Positions 42,901 through 51,983 of a DNA stretch of 64,000 nt are shown in pieces (the first letter of the stretch is position 1; each line of letters starts with the position of its first letter). Both the position numbers and the translations under genes were made by a program. The notes under the pieces were generated by a model, which was not told the origin of the DNA, searched no databases, and saw nothing but the letters and a program-made list of their open reading frames with translations. Source of the stretch: MPNO01 sp965205995 (GTDB lineage: Bacteria > Pseudomonadota > Alphaproteobacteria > MPNO01); NCBI GenBank assembly GCA_965205995.1, contig OZ242200.1, forward strand, positions 4,092,001-4,156,000, in the 5' to 3' direction.

Positions 42901-44539
42901 CGCCAAGCCCGGCGAGGGCGGCCAGCTCCCCGGCATCAAGGTCTCGGAAATGATCGCGAGGCTGCGGCATTCGACCCCCGGGGTCACCCTGATCTCGCCG
43001 CCGCCCCATCACGACATCTACTCGATCGAAGACCTCGCGCAGCTCATCTACGACCTCAAGCAGATCAACCCCGACGCCAGGGTCTGCGTGAAGCTGGTCG
43101 CCCAGAGCGGCATCGGCACCATCGCCGCCGGCGTCGCCAAGGCCCGGGCGGATGTGATCCTGGTTTCCGGCCATTCCGGCGGCACCGGGGCCAGCCCGCA
43201 ATCGTCGATCAAATATGCCGGCCTGCCCTGGGAGATGGGGCTTTCCGAGGTCAACCAGGTGCTGACCCTCAACCAGCTCCGCCACCGCATCGTCCTCAGG
43301 GTCGATGGCGGGCTCAAGACCGGGCGGGACGTGGTGATTGCGGCCCTGCTCGGGGCCGAGGAGTTCGGCATCGGCACCGCGTCGCTGGTCGCGATGGGCT
43401 GCATCATGGTGCGCCAGTGCCACTCCAACACATGCCCGGTCGGCGTCTGCACCCAGGACGAGCGCCTGCGCGCCCGGTTCGGCGGCACGCCGGAGAAAGT
43501 GGTCAATTTGTTCAGCTTCATCGCCGAGGAGGTGCGCGAGCACCTCGCCCGGCTCGGCGCGCGGCGGCTCACCGACATCATCGGCCGGACCGAGCTGTTG
43601 AGCCAGATCCATCGCGGCAGCGCGCATCTGGACGATCTCGACCTCAACCCGCTGCTGATCCAGGCGGATCCCGGCGATGAATCCCAATATTGCACGCTGG
43701 AGGGGCGCAACGAGGTGCCCGAGACCCTCGACGCCCAGATGATCAAGGATGCGGCGCGCGCGCTCGAAATCGGCGAGAAGATCCAGCTCGCCTACAACAT
43801 CCGCAACACCCAGCGCGCCATCGGCACCAAGCTGAGCTCGATGATCACCCGGCGCTACGGGATGAACGGGCTCCGGCCCGGCCATATCACCGTCCGGCTG
43901 CGCGGCTCGGCCGGCCAGTCGCTCGGCGCGTTCGCGGTCGAGGGGCTCAAGCTCGAGGTCTTCGGCGACGCCAACGACTATGTCGGCAAGGGGCTTTCCG
44001 GCGGCACCATCGTGGTGCGCCTGGCGACCGCGAGCAGCCTCGCCTCGAACGAGAACACGATCATCGGCAACACCGTCCTCTACGGCGCGACCGCGGGCAA
44101 GCTGTTCGCCGCCGGTCAGGCGGGCGAGCGTTTCGCGGTGCGCAACTCCGGCGCGACGGCGGTGATCGAGGGCTGCGGGTCCAATGGCTGCGAATACATG
44201 ACCAACGGCATTGCGGTGGTGCTCGGCCCCACCGGCGACAATTTCGCCGCCGGCATGACCGGAGGCATGGCCTTCGTCTACGACCCCGACGACAGCTTCG
44301 CCACCCGGGTCAACGAGGACACGGTGCTCTATCAGCGCATCCGGGTGCCGTACTGGACCGATCTCCTCAAGGCGCTGGTCGAGGAGCACGCGCGGGAAAC
44401 CCAGTCGCGCTTCGCCGACCGCATGCTGATCCACTGGGACCGCGAGCTGGAGCGGTTCTGGCAGGTCGTCCCGTATGAGATGGTCCATCGCTACGACCAT
44501 CCGGTGCTCGCCGAGGAAGACGCCGAACGGACCGCCTGA
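39992..44539 (+). CDS. gltB: Glutamate synthase (NADPH) large subunit
   Basis: 1515 residues, ATG 39992 with GGGAGG upstream. The N-terminal 37 residues form a propeptide before catalytic C38 (HDSCGVGL), the Ntn glutaminase nucleophile. A central domain, an FMN/2-oxoglutarate synthase domain (SGHSGGTGASP, then the 3Fe-4S ligands in CIMVRQCHSNTCPVGVC) and the C-terminal beta-helix (GSAGQSLGAFAVEG and repeated Gly motifs) are all present. It makes glutamate from glutamine and 2-oxoglutarate. Confidence 0.97.
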   Translation: MSVHHDSDGERSIALWRENAERLARDGLYDPAQEHDSCGVGLVAAIDGVPRRDVVEAGIEALKAVWHRGAVDADGKTGDGAGIHVEIPKDFFKEHIERTGHSLGDGPLAVGMVFLPRTDLTGQERCRCIVESEILKFGYQIYGWRQVPIDVDVIGDKANATRPEIEQIMIAGDAEVPPAKFETDLYIIRRLIENQVRAENINDFYICSLSTRSVIYKGMFLAEQLTDFYPDLLDERFKSRFAVYHQRYSTNTFPTWRLAQPFRMLAHNGEINTLSGNVNWMRSHETRMDAEIFGRFIEDLKPVIEPGGSDSASLDNVFELLVRAGRSPPHVGSMLIPAAWSKKIDIEPEIQAFYSYLNCVMEPWDGPAAIAATDGRWVVAAMDRNGLRPMRYSVLDNDLLIVGSETGMVRVSEARIVAKGRLGPAQMIAVDLDEARLYHDREIKHRLANAYPYTEWFGNITELEGLIKSGTGPRIDYAGDELRRRQVAAGYTLEELELLLQPMIEDGKEAVGSMGDDTPLAVLSDHYRGLHHFFRQSFSQVTNPPIDSLREYRVMSLRTRLGNLGNILDQDESQTRLLQLDSPVLTNAEFAAMRDHLGDSAVEIDCTFRNNDDDLSLRRAMYRIQRQAEDAVRGGAVHLILTDRKIGPDRAAIPSILAVGGVHSHLVLQSLRTFTSLNVESAECMDVHYFSVLVGVGATTVNAYLANDTIADRHRRGLFGERSLEECLKRYQEAVNQGLLKVMSKMGISILSSYRGGYKFEAVGLSRWLVNSYFPGLNSRISGIGLYGIRRKVLTLHNRAFDEGATALPVGGFYRYRQNGEAHAFDGRQMHILQTAVANDSFATYRKFVEGTQNAPPIHLRDLMGFQFKHEPVPIEEVESITEIRKHLVAPGISLGALSPEAHETLSIAMNRIGAKSDSGEGGEDAARYKPRPNGDNASSAIKQVASGRFGVTAEFLNNCREIEIKIAQGAKPGEGGQLPGIKVSEMIARLRHSTPGVTLISPPPHHDIYSIEDLAQLIYDLKQINPDARVCVKLVAQSGIGTIAAGVAKARADVILVSGHSGGTGASPQSSIKYAGLPWEMGLSEVNQVLTLNQLRHRIVLRVDGGLKTGRDVVIAALLGAEEFGIGTASLVAMGCIMVRQCHSNTCPVGVCTQDERLRARFGGTPEKVVNLFSFIAEEVREHLARLGARRLTDIIGRTELLSQIHRGSAHLDDLDLNPLLIQADPGDESQYCTLEGRNEVPETLDAQMIKDAARALEIGEKIQLAYNIRNTQRAIGTKLSSMITRRYGMNGLRPGHITVRLRGSAGQSLGAFAVEGLKLEVFGDANDYVGKGLSGGTIVVRLATASSLASNENTIIGNTVLYGATAGKLFAAGQAGERFAVRNSGATAVIEGCGSNGCEYMTNGIAVVLGPTGDNFAAGMTGGMAFVYDPDDSFATRVNEDTVLYQRIRVPYWTDLLKALVEEHARETQSRFADRMLIHWDRELERFWQVVPYEMVHRYDHPVLAEEDAERTA

Positions 44540-44576
44540 GCCGTCCTCGAAACCTCGCGGGTGAGGGGGGATATCC

Positions 44577-45431
44577 GTGCCCCGTGACGCGCGCCAGCTC
44601 GTCTGCCTGGGCTTCGGCTATGTCGCGCGGGCCTTGGCCCGCGCGGTCGCGGACGAGTTCGCCGGGATCGTCGGCACGACGCGCCGGCCCGAGCGTGCCC
44701 GCGCCCTGATCGCCGACGGTTTCTCCGCGCTTCCCTTCGATCGCCCTGAAATCGTCGACGGCGCGACCCACATATTGATCTCCGCGCCGCCGGAAGCGGA
44801 CTCCGATCCGGTGCTCGCCGCCCTCGGCGCCAGGATCGCCGCGCGGTCGCGCGTCGAATGGATCGGCTACCTCTCGACCACCGGGGTCTATGGCGACCGG
44901 CGCGGCGGCTGGGTAAGCGAGGACGATGCGCCGCGCCCCGGCTCCGCGCGGTCGAAGCGCCGCCTCGCGGCCGAGCGCGCCTGGCTCGGTTTCGGCGAGG
45001 CGCAGGGCGTGCCGGTCCAGGTTTTCCGCCTCGCCGGCATCTACGGGCCGGGCCGCAGCGCGCTCGACCGGCTCCGCGCCGGCTCCGCGCGGCGCATCGT
45101 CAAGCCCGGCCAGGTGTTCTGCCGCATCCATGTCGAGGACGCCGCGCAGGCGCTGCAGGCCTCGATCGCCCGGCCGGCGGCGGGCCGGGTCTACAACATC
45201 GCCGACGACGAGCCCGCCTCGCAGGCCGAAATCGTCGCCTTCGCCGCCGGGCTGCTCGGTATCGCGCCGCCGCCGGAGGAGAGCTTCGACGCCGCGGCGC
45301 TTTCGCCGCCCGCGCGCGGCTTCTATGCCGAGTGCCGGCGGGTCCGCAACGACCGCATCAAGCGCGAGCTCGGCGTCGTCCTCCGCTACCCCAGTTTCCG
45401 CGAGGGGCTAACGCGCCTCGCCGCGCGGTGA
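44577..45431 (+). CDS. Atypical SDR/NAD-binding protein (YeeZ-like)
   Basis: 284 residues from GTG 44577 (GGTGAGGGGG upstream). It has the N-terminal glycine-rich loop VCLGFGYVARALARAV and a later LSTTGVYGDRRGGWVSEDDAPRPGSA stretch, in which Tyr is replaced in spacing as in atypical SDRs, followed by FRLAGIYGPGRSALD. The family contains uncharacterised epimerase-like proteins. It overlaps the convergent MFS gene by 24 bp. Confidence 0.72.
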   Translation: MPRDARQLVCLGFGYVARALARAVADEFAGIVGTTRRPERARALIADGFSALPFDRPEIVDGATHILISAPPEADSDPVLAALGARIAARSRVEWIGYLSTTGVYGDRRGGWVSEDDAPRPGSARSKRRLAAERAWLGFGEAQGVPVQVFRLAGIYGPGRSALDRLRAGSARRIVKPGQVFCRIHVEDAAQALQASIARPAAGRVYNIADDEPASQAEIVAFAAGLLGIAPPPEESFDAAALSPPARGFYAECRRVRNDRIKRELGVVLRYPSFREGLTRLAAR

Positions 45432-46844
45432 CTCGCCGGTATCGACCGCGAGCAGCCGGAACATCAGCACCGCCATCAGCACCGCCGGCGCGAGATTGAA
45501 GCCGAACACGAAGGTGACCGCGTCGCCGACCGCCTCCCGGGTCATCGAGTCGTCGAAGCCCGCGATCGACGTCAGCATACCGGCCAGCGCCGCTCCGAAG
45601 GCTGTGCCGAGCGAGCGCACCGAGGGCAGCGAGGCGGCGGTCAGCCCCTCCTCGCCCGGATCGGCCCGGGCGATGGTCCGGGTGATCAGATGGACGTTGT
45701 GGATGCCGACCCCGAAGCCGATGAGGAAGGCCGACACGGTCAACATCACGAGCCCCGGCGCCGTGGTCGTCGCCGTCATCAGCGCGAGGCCGAGAACCAC
45801 GATCACCGGCCCGGTCCAGAGCGCCAGACGCTCGCGCGGGCCGGTCCAGCCATTGACCATGAAGGTGCCCACCGTCCAGCCCACCGAAAGCACGATGCCG
45901 ATGAAGCTGACATAGATCGGCGACAATTCGTGAAACACCTGGAGCAGCAACGGCACGAACAGCGTGATCGAAGTCTGCACGCTGCCGACCAGGAAGTGGA
46001 TCAGGAGCCCGAGCCCCACCACCGCCGAGAGCGACAGCGTCCGGGTCGGGAACAGCGGCGTCCGGGCGGTCCGGTCGAGGCGGAAGGTGAACCAGACGAG
46101 GACCACCGAGGCGACGATCAGGATCGCCCTAAATGCGGCGTCGTCGATCGGGCCGGCCGCGGCGACGGCGATCACCCCCGCGGTCAGCACCGTCAGCCGG
46201 AAGAAGGGAAAGCCGCCCCCCCGTTCGTCCTTCCTTCGCGGCGTGTCGGGCAGCTTCCACCAGATCAGGGCGGCGTAGCAGGCAATGAACGGGATCAGCG
46301 ACCAGAACGAGCCGCGCCACCAGCCGATCTCGGCGAAGATGCCGCCGAAGACCGGCCCGAGAAGCTGGGCGAACATCCAGACGCCCTGATAGGCGGCGAG
46401 GATGCGGGCGCGCAGATGGGCGGGAAACAGCACCCCGATCAGCGCCATCGAGGCGCCGACGATCAGCCCGCCGGCAAAACCCTGGATGCCGCGGGCGACG
46501 ATCAGGGTCGCGATATCGGGGGCGAGCGCGCATGCCGCGGTGGACAGCATGAAGACGACCGCAACCGCGACATAGCCGGCACGGCGCCCCACCGCGCGGG
46601 TGATCGGCTCGACCGTCGCCGCGCCGACGATGGACCCCACGGTGTAGACGATCGCCGTCCAGGCGTAATAGACCGCGCCGCCGAGGTCGGCGACGATGGT
46701 CGGCATCACCACCGAGATCACCAGAATCTGCAAGGCGTGCAGCAGCGTGCCGAGAAGGACGATGGCCGAATAGGTCGCGTAGTCCTTGCGGATCAGGTCG
46801 CGCCAGGGCCCGGCCGCCGGCGCCGACCTGTGCGGTGCTGCCAC
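45408..46844 (-). CDS. MFS transporter (multidrug-type), paralogue of 20124-21536
   Basis: 478 residues with about fourteen hydrophobic segments. The N-terminal helix reads HALQILVISVVMPTIVADLGGAVYYAW, and the motif A-like loop AVGRRAGYVAVA matches that of the other MFS protein in wording and position, so they are paralogues. A LWWKLPDTPRRKDERGG-type central loop separates the halves. The substrate is not known. Confidence 0.85.
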   Translation of the reverse strand: MAAPHRSAPAAGPWRDLIRKDYATYSAIVLLGTLLHALQILVISVVMPTIVADLGGAVYYAWTAIVYTVGSIVGAATVEPITRAVGRRAGYVAVAVVFMLSTAACALAPDIATLIVARGIQGFAGGLIVGASMALIGVLFPAHLRARILAAYQGVWMFAQLLGPVFGGIFAEIGWWRGSFWSLIPFIACYAALIWWKLPDTPRRKDERGGGFPFFRLTVLTAGVIAVAAAGPIDDAAFRAILIVASVVLVWFTFRLDRTARTPLFPTRTLSLSAVVGLGLLIHFLVGSVQTSITLFVPLLLQVFHELSPIYVSFIGIVLSVGWTVGTFMVNGWTGPRERLALWTGPVIVVLGLALMTATTTAPGLVMLTVSAFLIGFGVGIHNVHLITRTIARADPGEEGLTAASLPSVRSLGTAFGAALAGMLTSIAGFDDSMTREAVGDAVTFVFGFNLAPAVLMAVLMFRLLAVDTGESPRGEAR

Positions 46845-46847
46845 GGC

Positions 46848-47621
46848 CTAGCTCTCGGCCGCGGCGCAGAGCTCGTCGACCAGGGCCCAGAGCCGCGCGA
46901 GGTCCCGGTCGCGCGACAGCCTGTGGTCGCCGTCCGGCACCAGGAAGACGCGCACGTCGTCGCTCAGCACCTGTCCGGCGAAGCGCGACGCGGTCATCCA
47001 CGGCACGTCCGCGTCCTTCTTGCCGTGCAGCAGCCGGACCGGGCAGTGGATCGCGATCGGCCGGTGCAGCAACAGATGCCGGCGCCCCTCCTCGATCAGC
47101 CTGTAGGCGATCGGGTAGTCCTCCTCGTCGTAGTCGGAAGGCACGTAGAGGACGCCCTTCCGCTTCAATTCGCTGCGGACGTCCTCGCCGTAGCGGTTCC
47201 ACATCAGGTCTTCGGTGAAATCCGGCGCCGCGGCGATTCCCACCAGCCCGGCCACGCGCTCGGGCCGGGCGAGCGCCGCCAGCGCCATGATCCACCCGCC
47301 CATCGACGAGCCGACCAGAACCTGACGGCCTCGCGCCACCTCGTCGAGCACCGCGACCGCGTCGTCCCGCCAGCTGCCGATGGTGCCGTCGAGGAAATCG
47401 CCGGAGGACTGACCGTGCCCGGAATAGTCGAAGCGGACGAAGCCGCGCCCGGCCTCCCGGCACGCCGCTTCGAGCGCGGTCGCCTTGGTCCCGGTCATGT
47501 CCGACCGGAACCCGCCGAGGAACATGACACCCGGCTCGCCGCCGTCGAGGCGGCGGTAGGCGATTGTCGCGCCGCCGGGGCGTGATAAGATCGCGGCCGT
47601 CTCGGATCCGTCCGCGTTCAC
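46848..47621 (-). CDS. Alpha/beta hydrolase (ABHD10-like)
   Basis: 257 residues from GTG 47621. The nucleophile elbow is GSSMGGW, the acid is probably in LLHGKKDADVPW, and the His in VPDGDHRLSR. FDYSGHGQSSGDF is the typical loop before the lid. This set matches the ABHD10-like thioesterase/glucuronide esterase group. It lies 3 bp after the MFS gene start, in the same direction, so it is probably the first gene of a two-gene operon. Confidence 0.8.
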   Translation of the reverse strand: MNADGSETAAILSRPGGATIAYRRLDGGEPGVMFLGGFRSDMTGTKATALEAACREAGRGFVRFDYSGHGQSSGDFLDGTIGSWRDDAVAVLDEVARGRQVLVGSSMGGWIMALAALARPERVAGLVGIAAAPDFTEDLMWNRYGEDVRSELKRKGVLYVPSDYDEEDYPIAYRLIEEGRRHLLLHRPIAIHCPVRLLHGKKDADVPWMTASRFAGQVLSDDVRVFLVPDGDHRLSRDRDLARLWALVDELCAAAES

Positions 47622-47782
47622 CGGCGGCTCTTCCAGTCTCGTTTGCGCTTGGAGATCATCGGCGTCGTCGTTTCCCGACCTCCAGACCCTATCACCGAAG
47701 CCGTAGGCAAAAAACCCGGCCGCCCCGGAGTCGACGGCGGGCGCGGGGGCGGGCGCGGGCGGGCGCGTTGCCGGGTGCAGCC

Positions 47783-48535
47783 ATGACGGATCCGTTCACC
47801 GTCGCCGCGATCGCCGTCGTCTTTCTCCTCGCCGGGGGGGTCAAGGGCCTTATCGGGCTCGGCCTGCCGACGGTGAGCCTCGGCCTGCTGACCGTCCTGC
47901 TCGACCTCACCACGGCGATGGCGCTACTGACCTTGCCGGCGGCCGCGACCAATCTCTGGCAGGCCGCGGTCGGCAGCAACGCGCGGATGATCGTCCGCCG
48001 GCTGTGGCCCTTCATGCTGGCCGCGACGGTCACCGTGTGGCTCGGCGCGATGGCGCTCACCCGGGTGGATCTGGCGCTGCTGTCGGCGTTGCTTGGGCTG
48101 ATCCTCGTCGTCTATGCCGGGCTCAGCCTCGCCGGGTGGCGCTTCGCCATCCCGCTCCGCGCCGAGGGCTGGGCCGGGCCGCTACTCGGCTCGGTGAACG
48201 GAATCCTGACCGGGATGACCGGCTCCTTCGTGGTTCCCGGGATCATGTATCTGCAGGCGATCGGGCTCACCCGCGACGCCCTGGTCCAGGCGATGGGGTT
48301 CCTGTTCGGCGCATCGGCTCTCGCTCTGGCCGCGGCGCTCGGCGGCTCCGGGCTGTTCGCCAGGGAGACGGGCATCGTGTCCGCCGCGGCGCTGGTCCCC
48401 GCCCTGATCGGCATGGCGATCGGCCAGCAGGCGAGGCGGCGCCTGTCGGAAGAGCGCTTCCGGCGTGTTTTTTTCGTGGGCATCCTCGGGCTCGGCGCCT
48501 ATATCTTTGCCGCCGCCGCGCTGGAAGGCGCCTGA
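47783..48535 (+). CDS. TauE/SafE family membrane protein
   Basis: 250 residues, ATG 47783. It has eight hydrophobic segments. The repeated family pattern is GGVKGLIGLGLPTVSLGLL in the first half and GSVNGILTGMTGSFVVPGIMYLQAIGL in the second. It is likely an anion or sulfite exporter. The 161-bp gap upstream holds only G/C-rich simple sequence (GCGGGCGCGG runs). Confidence 0.83.
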   Translation: MTDPFTVAAIAVVFLLAGGVKGLIGLGLPTVSLGLLTVLLDLTTAMALLTLPAAATNLWQAAVGSNARMIVRRLWPFMLAATVTVWLGAMALTRVDLALLSALLGLILVVYAGLSLAGWRFAIPLRAEGWAGPLLGSVNGILTGMTGSFVVPGIMYLQAIGLTRDALVQAMGFLFGASALALAAALGGSGLFARETGIVSAAALVPALIGMAIGQQARRRLSEERFRRVFFVGILGLGAYIFAAAALEGA

Positions 48536-48618
48536 CCCGCCGCTTGTGACCGGGCCCGGATTGCGCTAAATGCGCGCGGTTCGCCCGACGGAACGCCCGA
48601 ACGATCGCGAAAGAGCTC

Positions 48619-50577
48619 ATGGCAAGCGTAACGCAACCCCAATCGGCGCCAGTGGTCGTCACCCTCCCCGACGGCAGCCGGCGGCCGTTCGACTTGACGC
48701 CGACGGGCGCCGAGGTTGCCGCGTCGATCGGCCCCGGCCTCGCCAAGGCGGCGATCGCGGTCAAGATCGACGGCGAGGTCCGCGATCTCGCCCGCCCGAT
48801 CGAAAGCGACGCCGCGGTCGAGATCGTCACCCGCCGGTCGGACGAGGCGCTCGAGCTGATCCGCCACGACGCCGCCCATGTCATGGCGGAGGCGGTGCAG
48901 GCGCTGTTCCCGGGCACCCAGGTCACCATCGGCCCGGCGATCGAGAACGGCTTCTACTACGATTTCGCGCGGCCGACGCCGTTCTCGACCGAGGATCTCG
49001 GCGTCATCGAGCAAAAGATGGCGGAGATCGTCGCCCGCGACGAACCCATCGTCCGCGAGGTGTGGGACCGGGCGGAGGCGGTCGGCCGTTTCCGGGAGCA
49101 GGGCGAGGCCTACAAGGCGGAAATCGTCGAGGGCCTGCCCGACGGCGAGCCGGTGACGATCTACCGCCAGGGCGCATGGCTCGACCTCTGCCGCGGCCCG
49201 CATCTGCCGTCGACCGGCCATGTCGGCAAGGGCTTCAAGCTGCTGAAGGTGGCCGGCGCCTATTGGCGCGGCGATTCCGACAACGAGATGCTGCAACGCA
49301 TCTACGGCACCGCCTGGCGCGACGAGAAGGAGCTGAAGGCCTATCTGCACCAGCTCGAGGAAGCGGAACGGCGCGACCATCGCCGGCTCGGCCGCGAGAT
49401 GGCTCTGTTCCACTTCCAGGAGGAAGCGCCGGGCGCCGCCTTCTGGCACCCGAGGGGCTGGGGCCTCTATCTCCGGCTGATCGACTATATGCGCCGGCGC
49501 CAGGACGCGGCCGGCTATGTCGAGATCTCGACGCCCGAGCTGATGGACCGCTCCTTGTGGGAGCTTTCCGGCCATTGGGAGACCTTCCGCGAGCACATGT
49601 TCACCTCCGAGACCGAGGACGGGCGGGTGTTCGCGGTCAAGCCGATGAACTGCCCGGGCGGGGTGCAGATATTCCGCCAGGGCATGCGGAGCTACCGCGA
49701 GTTGCCGATGCGGGTCGCCGAGTTCGGCCGGGTGCATCGCTACGAACCCTCGGGCGCGCTGCACGGGCTGATGCGGGTGCGCGCGTTTACCCAGGACGAC
49801 GCGCATATCTTCTGCACCCCCGCGCAGACCGAGTCCGAGTGCCGCACGGTGATCGCCCTGATCCTGGATATCTACCGCGATTTCGGCTTCGAGGACGTGC
49901 GCATCAAGTTCTCCGACCGGCCGGAGAAGCGGATCGGCTCCGATGCCGTCTGGGACCAGCTCGAAGGGGCGCTCAGGGGCGCTCTCGACGGTATGGATCT
50001 GGATTACGGCGTGAACCCCGGCGAGGGGGCGTTCTACGGGCCGAAGATCGAGTTCGTGCTGCGCGACGCGATCGGCCGCGACTGGCAATGCGGTACCCTC
50101 CAGGTCGATTTGAACCTGCCGGAGCGGCTCGATGCCGCCTATATCGGCGAGGACGGCGAGCGCCATCGCCCGGTGATGCTGCACCGCGCGCTGTTCGGTT
50201 CGCTGGAGCGTTTCCTCGGCATCCTGCTCGAACACTATGCCGGTCATCTGCCGTTCTGGCTGGCGCCGCTGCAAATCGTGGTGGCGACGATCACCGGCGA
50301 CGCCGACGACTACGCGGCCCAGGTCGCGGCCCGCGCGCGCAAGGCGGGGCTGCAGGCGGAGCTCGATTTGCGGAACGAGAAGATCGGCTACAAGGTGCGC
50401 GAGCACAGCGTGCGCAAGGTGCCGGTCCTGCTCGTGGTCGGCCGCAACGAGGTCGAGGCGCGCACGGTGGCCATCCGACGCCTCGGAGGCCGCGATCAAG
50501 AAGTCCTTGCGCTAGATACCGCGATCGATAGACTGAAGTCAGAAGCCGCTGGTCCGGACCAAGATTCCGACGCGTGA
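48619..50577 (+). CDS. thrS: Threonyl-tRNA synthetase
   Basis: 652 residues, ATG 48619. The TGS domain is about 1-70, and the second editing domain about 70-230 with HDAAHVM (HxxxH) and a downstream Cys-His pair. The class II core holds motif 2 (MRVAEFGRVHRYEPSGALHG) and the zinc Cys in KPMNCPGG. The anticodon domain starts at about 550. It charges tRNA-Thr. It is the first gene of the thrS-infC-rpmI-rplT-pheST cluster. Confidence 0.97.
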   Translation: MASVTQPQSAPVVVTLPDGSRRPFDLTPTGAEVAASIGPGLAKAAIAVKIDGEVRDLARPIESDAAVEIVTRRSDEALELIRHDAAHVMAEAVQALFPGTQVTIGPAIENGFYYDFARPTPFSTEDLGVIEQKMAEIVARDEPIVREVWDRAEAVGRFREQGEAYKAEIVEGLPDGEPVTIYRQGAWLDLCRGPHLPSTGHVGKGFKLLKVAGAYWRGDSDNEMLQRIYGTAWRDEKELKAYLHQLEEAERRDHRRLGREMALFHFQEEAPGAAFWHPRGWGLYLRLIDYMRRRQDAAGYVEISTPELMDRSLWELSGHWETFREHMFTSETEDGRVFAVKPMNCPGGVQIFRQGMRSYRELPMRVAEFGRVHRYEPSGALHGLMRVRAFTQDDAHIFCTPAQTESECRTVIALILDIYRDFGFEDVRIKFSDRPEKRIGSDAVWDQLEGALRGALDGMDLDYGVNPGEGAFYGPKIEFVLRDAIGRDWQCGTLQVDLNLPERLDAAYIGEDGERHRPVMLHRALFGSLERFLGILLEHYAGHLPFWLAPLQIVVATITGDADDYAAQVAARARKAGLQAELDLRNEKIGYKVREHSVRKVPVLLVVGRNEVEARTVAIRRLGGRDQEVLALDTAIDRLKSEAAGPDQDSDA

Positions 50578-50679
50578 CTGCACTGGCAACCAAACCTTGT
50601 TGAAGCGTATGAACGGCCCGCGCCGGCTGGCGCGGGCTGCGTCCGTCCCGGCCCGGTTCTCAACCAGGGAGACCCATCC

Positions 50680-51216
50680 ATAGCAAGACCCCCGATTATG
50701 GAGCCGCCAGTTCGCGAAGAACGCGGCGTCAACGAGGCGATCCGGGCTGCGGCCGTCAGGGTCGTCGACACCAACGGCACCGTCCTGGGTGTCTTCCCGA
50801 CCGCCGATGCGATCGAACTCGCCGCCGAGCGCGGCCTCGACCTCGTCGAGGTGTCGCCCAACGCCGATCCGCCGGTCTGCAAGATTCTCGACTACGGCAA
50901 GCTCAAATACGAAAACCAGAAGAAGAAGACCGAGGCCCGCAAGAAGCAGAAGACGATCGAGGTCAAGGAGATCAAGCTCCGCCCGGCGATCGACCGGCAC
51001 GACTACGACGTCAAGATGCGCTTCATCCGGCGCTTCCTGGACGACGGCGACAAGGTCAAGGTGACCATGCGCTTCCGGGGCCGCGAGATGGCGCACCAGG
51101 ATCTCGGGCTGAAAGTTCTGTTCCGGGTGCGCGACGAGCTCGGGGAGTTGGCCAAGGTCGAGCAGTTTCCCAAGATGGAAGGCCGGCAGATGGTCATGGT
51201 GATGGCGCCGAAATAG
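50680..51216 (+). CDS. infC: Translation initiation factor IF-3, probable ATA start
   Basis: 178 residues if started at ATA 50680 (IARPPIMEPPV), or 172 from ATG 50698. The ATA is 7 nt after GGGAGA (50668-50673), the normal spacing; the ATG is 24 nt away and the ATT at 50695 is 21 nt away. The family N-terminus before VNEAIRA normally has such an A-R-P-P lead. IF3 gates start codon choice and often uses a rare start to autoregulate. Both domains are complete (LVEVSPNADPPVCKILDYGK; IKLRPAIDRHDYDVKMRF; MVMVMAPK). Confidence 0.9.
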   Translation: MARPPIMEPPVREERGVNEAIRAAAVRVVDTNGTVLGVFPTADAIELAAERGLDLVEVSPNADPPVCKILDYGKLKYENQKKKTEARKKQKTIEVKEIKLRPAIDRHDYDVKMRFIRRFLDDGDKVKVTMRFRGREMAHQDLGLKVLFRVRDELGELAKVEQFPKMEGRQMVMVMAPK

Positions 51217-51368
51217 CGCCCGTCCTCTGCTTGCGCGGCACGGCGCGCGCGGCTATAACCCGCCGTCTGTTTGGGATCGTCCGGCGAGGCGGCCGGGTCC
51301 GACTGGATCCGGAACCGCGGGGCATGCCGAGGCGGTCCGCGTTTCCACGTCCCGAGACGGAGGATGAA

Positions 51369-51566
51369 ATGCCCAAGCTCAAGTCCAAGAGCGGGGCGAA
51401 GAAGCGGTTTCGCACCACGGCGACCGGCAAGATGCGGTCGAACTTCGCCTTCAAGAAGCACAATTTGCGCAAGCGCACACAGAAGATGAAGCGCAAGGCG
51501 CGTGGGACCCGCATCATGGCGCCGGAAGACGCCAGGATCGTGAAGTCCTACCTGCCTTACGCCTGA
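51369..51566 (+). CDS. rpmI: Ribosomal protein L35
   Basis: 65 residues, ATG 51369 with ACGGAGGATGA upstream. It has the typical MPKLKSKSGAKKRF start and a basic centre. It lies 152 bp after infC; that leader may carry the L20 autoregulatory structure, but I cannot show it. It is followed by rplT after 10 bp. Confidence 0.97.
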   Translation: MPKLKSKSGAKKRFRTTATGKMRSNFAFKKHNLRKRTQKMKRKARGTRIMAPEDARIVKSYLPYA

Positions 51567-51576
51567 GGAGCGCGCA

Positions 51577-51936
51577 ATGGCCAGAGTCAAGCGCGGTGTC
51601 ACCACCCATGCGCGGCACAAGAAGGTTCGCGATCTCGCGACCGGCTACCGCGAGCGCAACCGCACCAGCTTCCGCGTCGCGATCGAACGCGTCGAGAAGG
51701 GGCTGCAATACGCCTATCGGGACCGGCGCAACCGCAAGCGCAATTTCCGCGCCCTTTGGATCCAGCGCATCAACGCCGGCGTCCGCCAGCACGGCCTCAC
51801 CTATTCCCAGTTCATGAACGGCATGAAGCGGGCGGGGATCGAGGTCGACCGCAAGATGCTGGCCGATCTCGCGGTGCACGAGCCGGATGCGTTCAAGGCG
51901 ATCGTCGAGCAGGCGCAGGCGGCGCTTTCGCACTAG
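51577..51936 (+). CDS. rplT: Ribosomal protein L20
   Basis: 119 residues, full length. It has the standard N-terminus MARVKRGVTTHARHKKV and the globular C-terminal SQFMNGMKRAGIEVDRKMLADLA. It is an early assembly protein of the 50S subunit and the repressor of its own operon. ATG 51577 has GAGGAGCG upstream. Confidence 0.98.
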   Translation: MARVKRGVTTHARHKKVRDLATGYRERNRTSFRVAIERVEKGLQYAYRDRRNRKRNFRALWIQRINAGVRQHGLTYSQFMNGMKRAGIEVDRKMLADLAVHEPDAFKAIVEQAQAALSH

Positions 51937-51983
51937 GCGGGCGGGAGCGCGCCGCCAGGCGGGCTGGTAACCGGCGGGTTGGA

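Noticed and set aside
39770..44500. A 1576-codon open frame antisense to gltB
   Set aside because: Arg/Ala/Asp/His-rich composition typical of the shadow frame of a high-GC gene; gltB on the other strand is complete and conserved.
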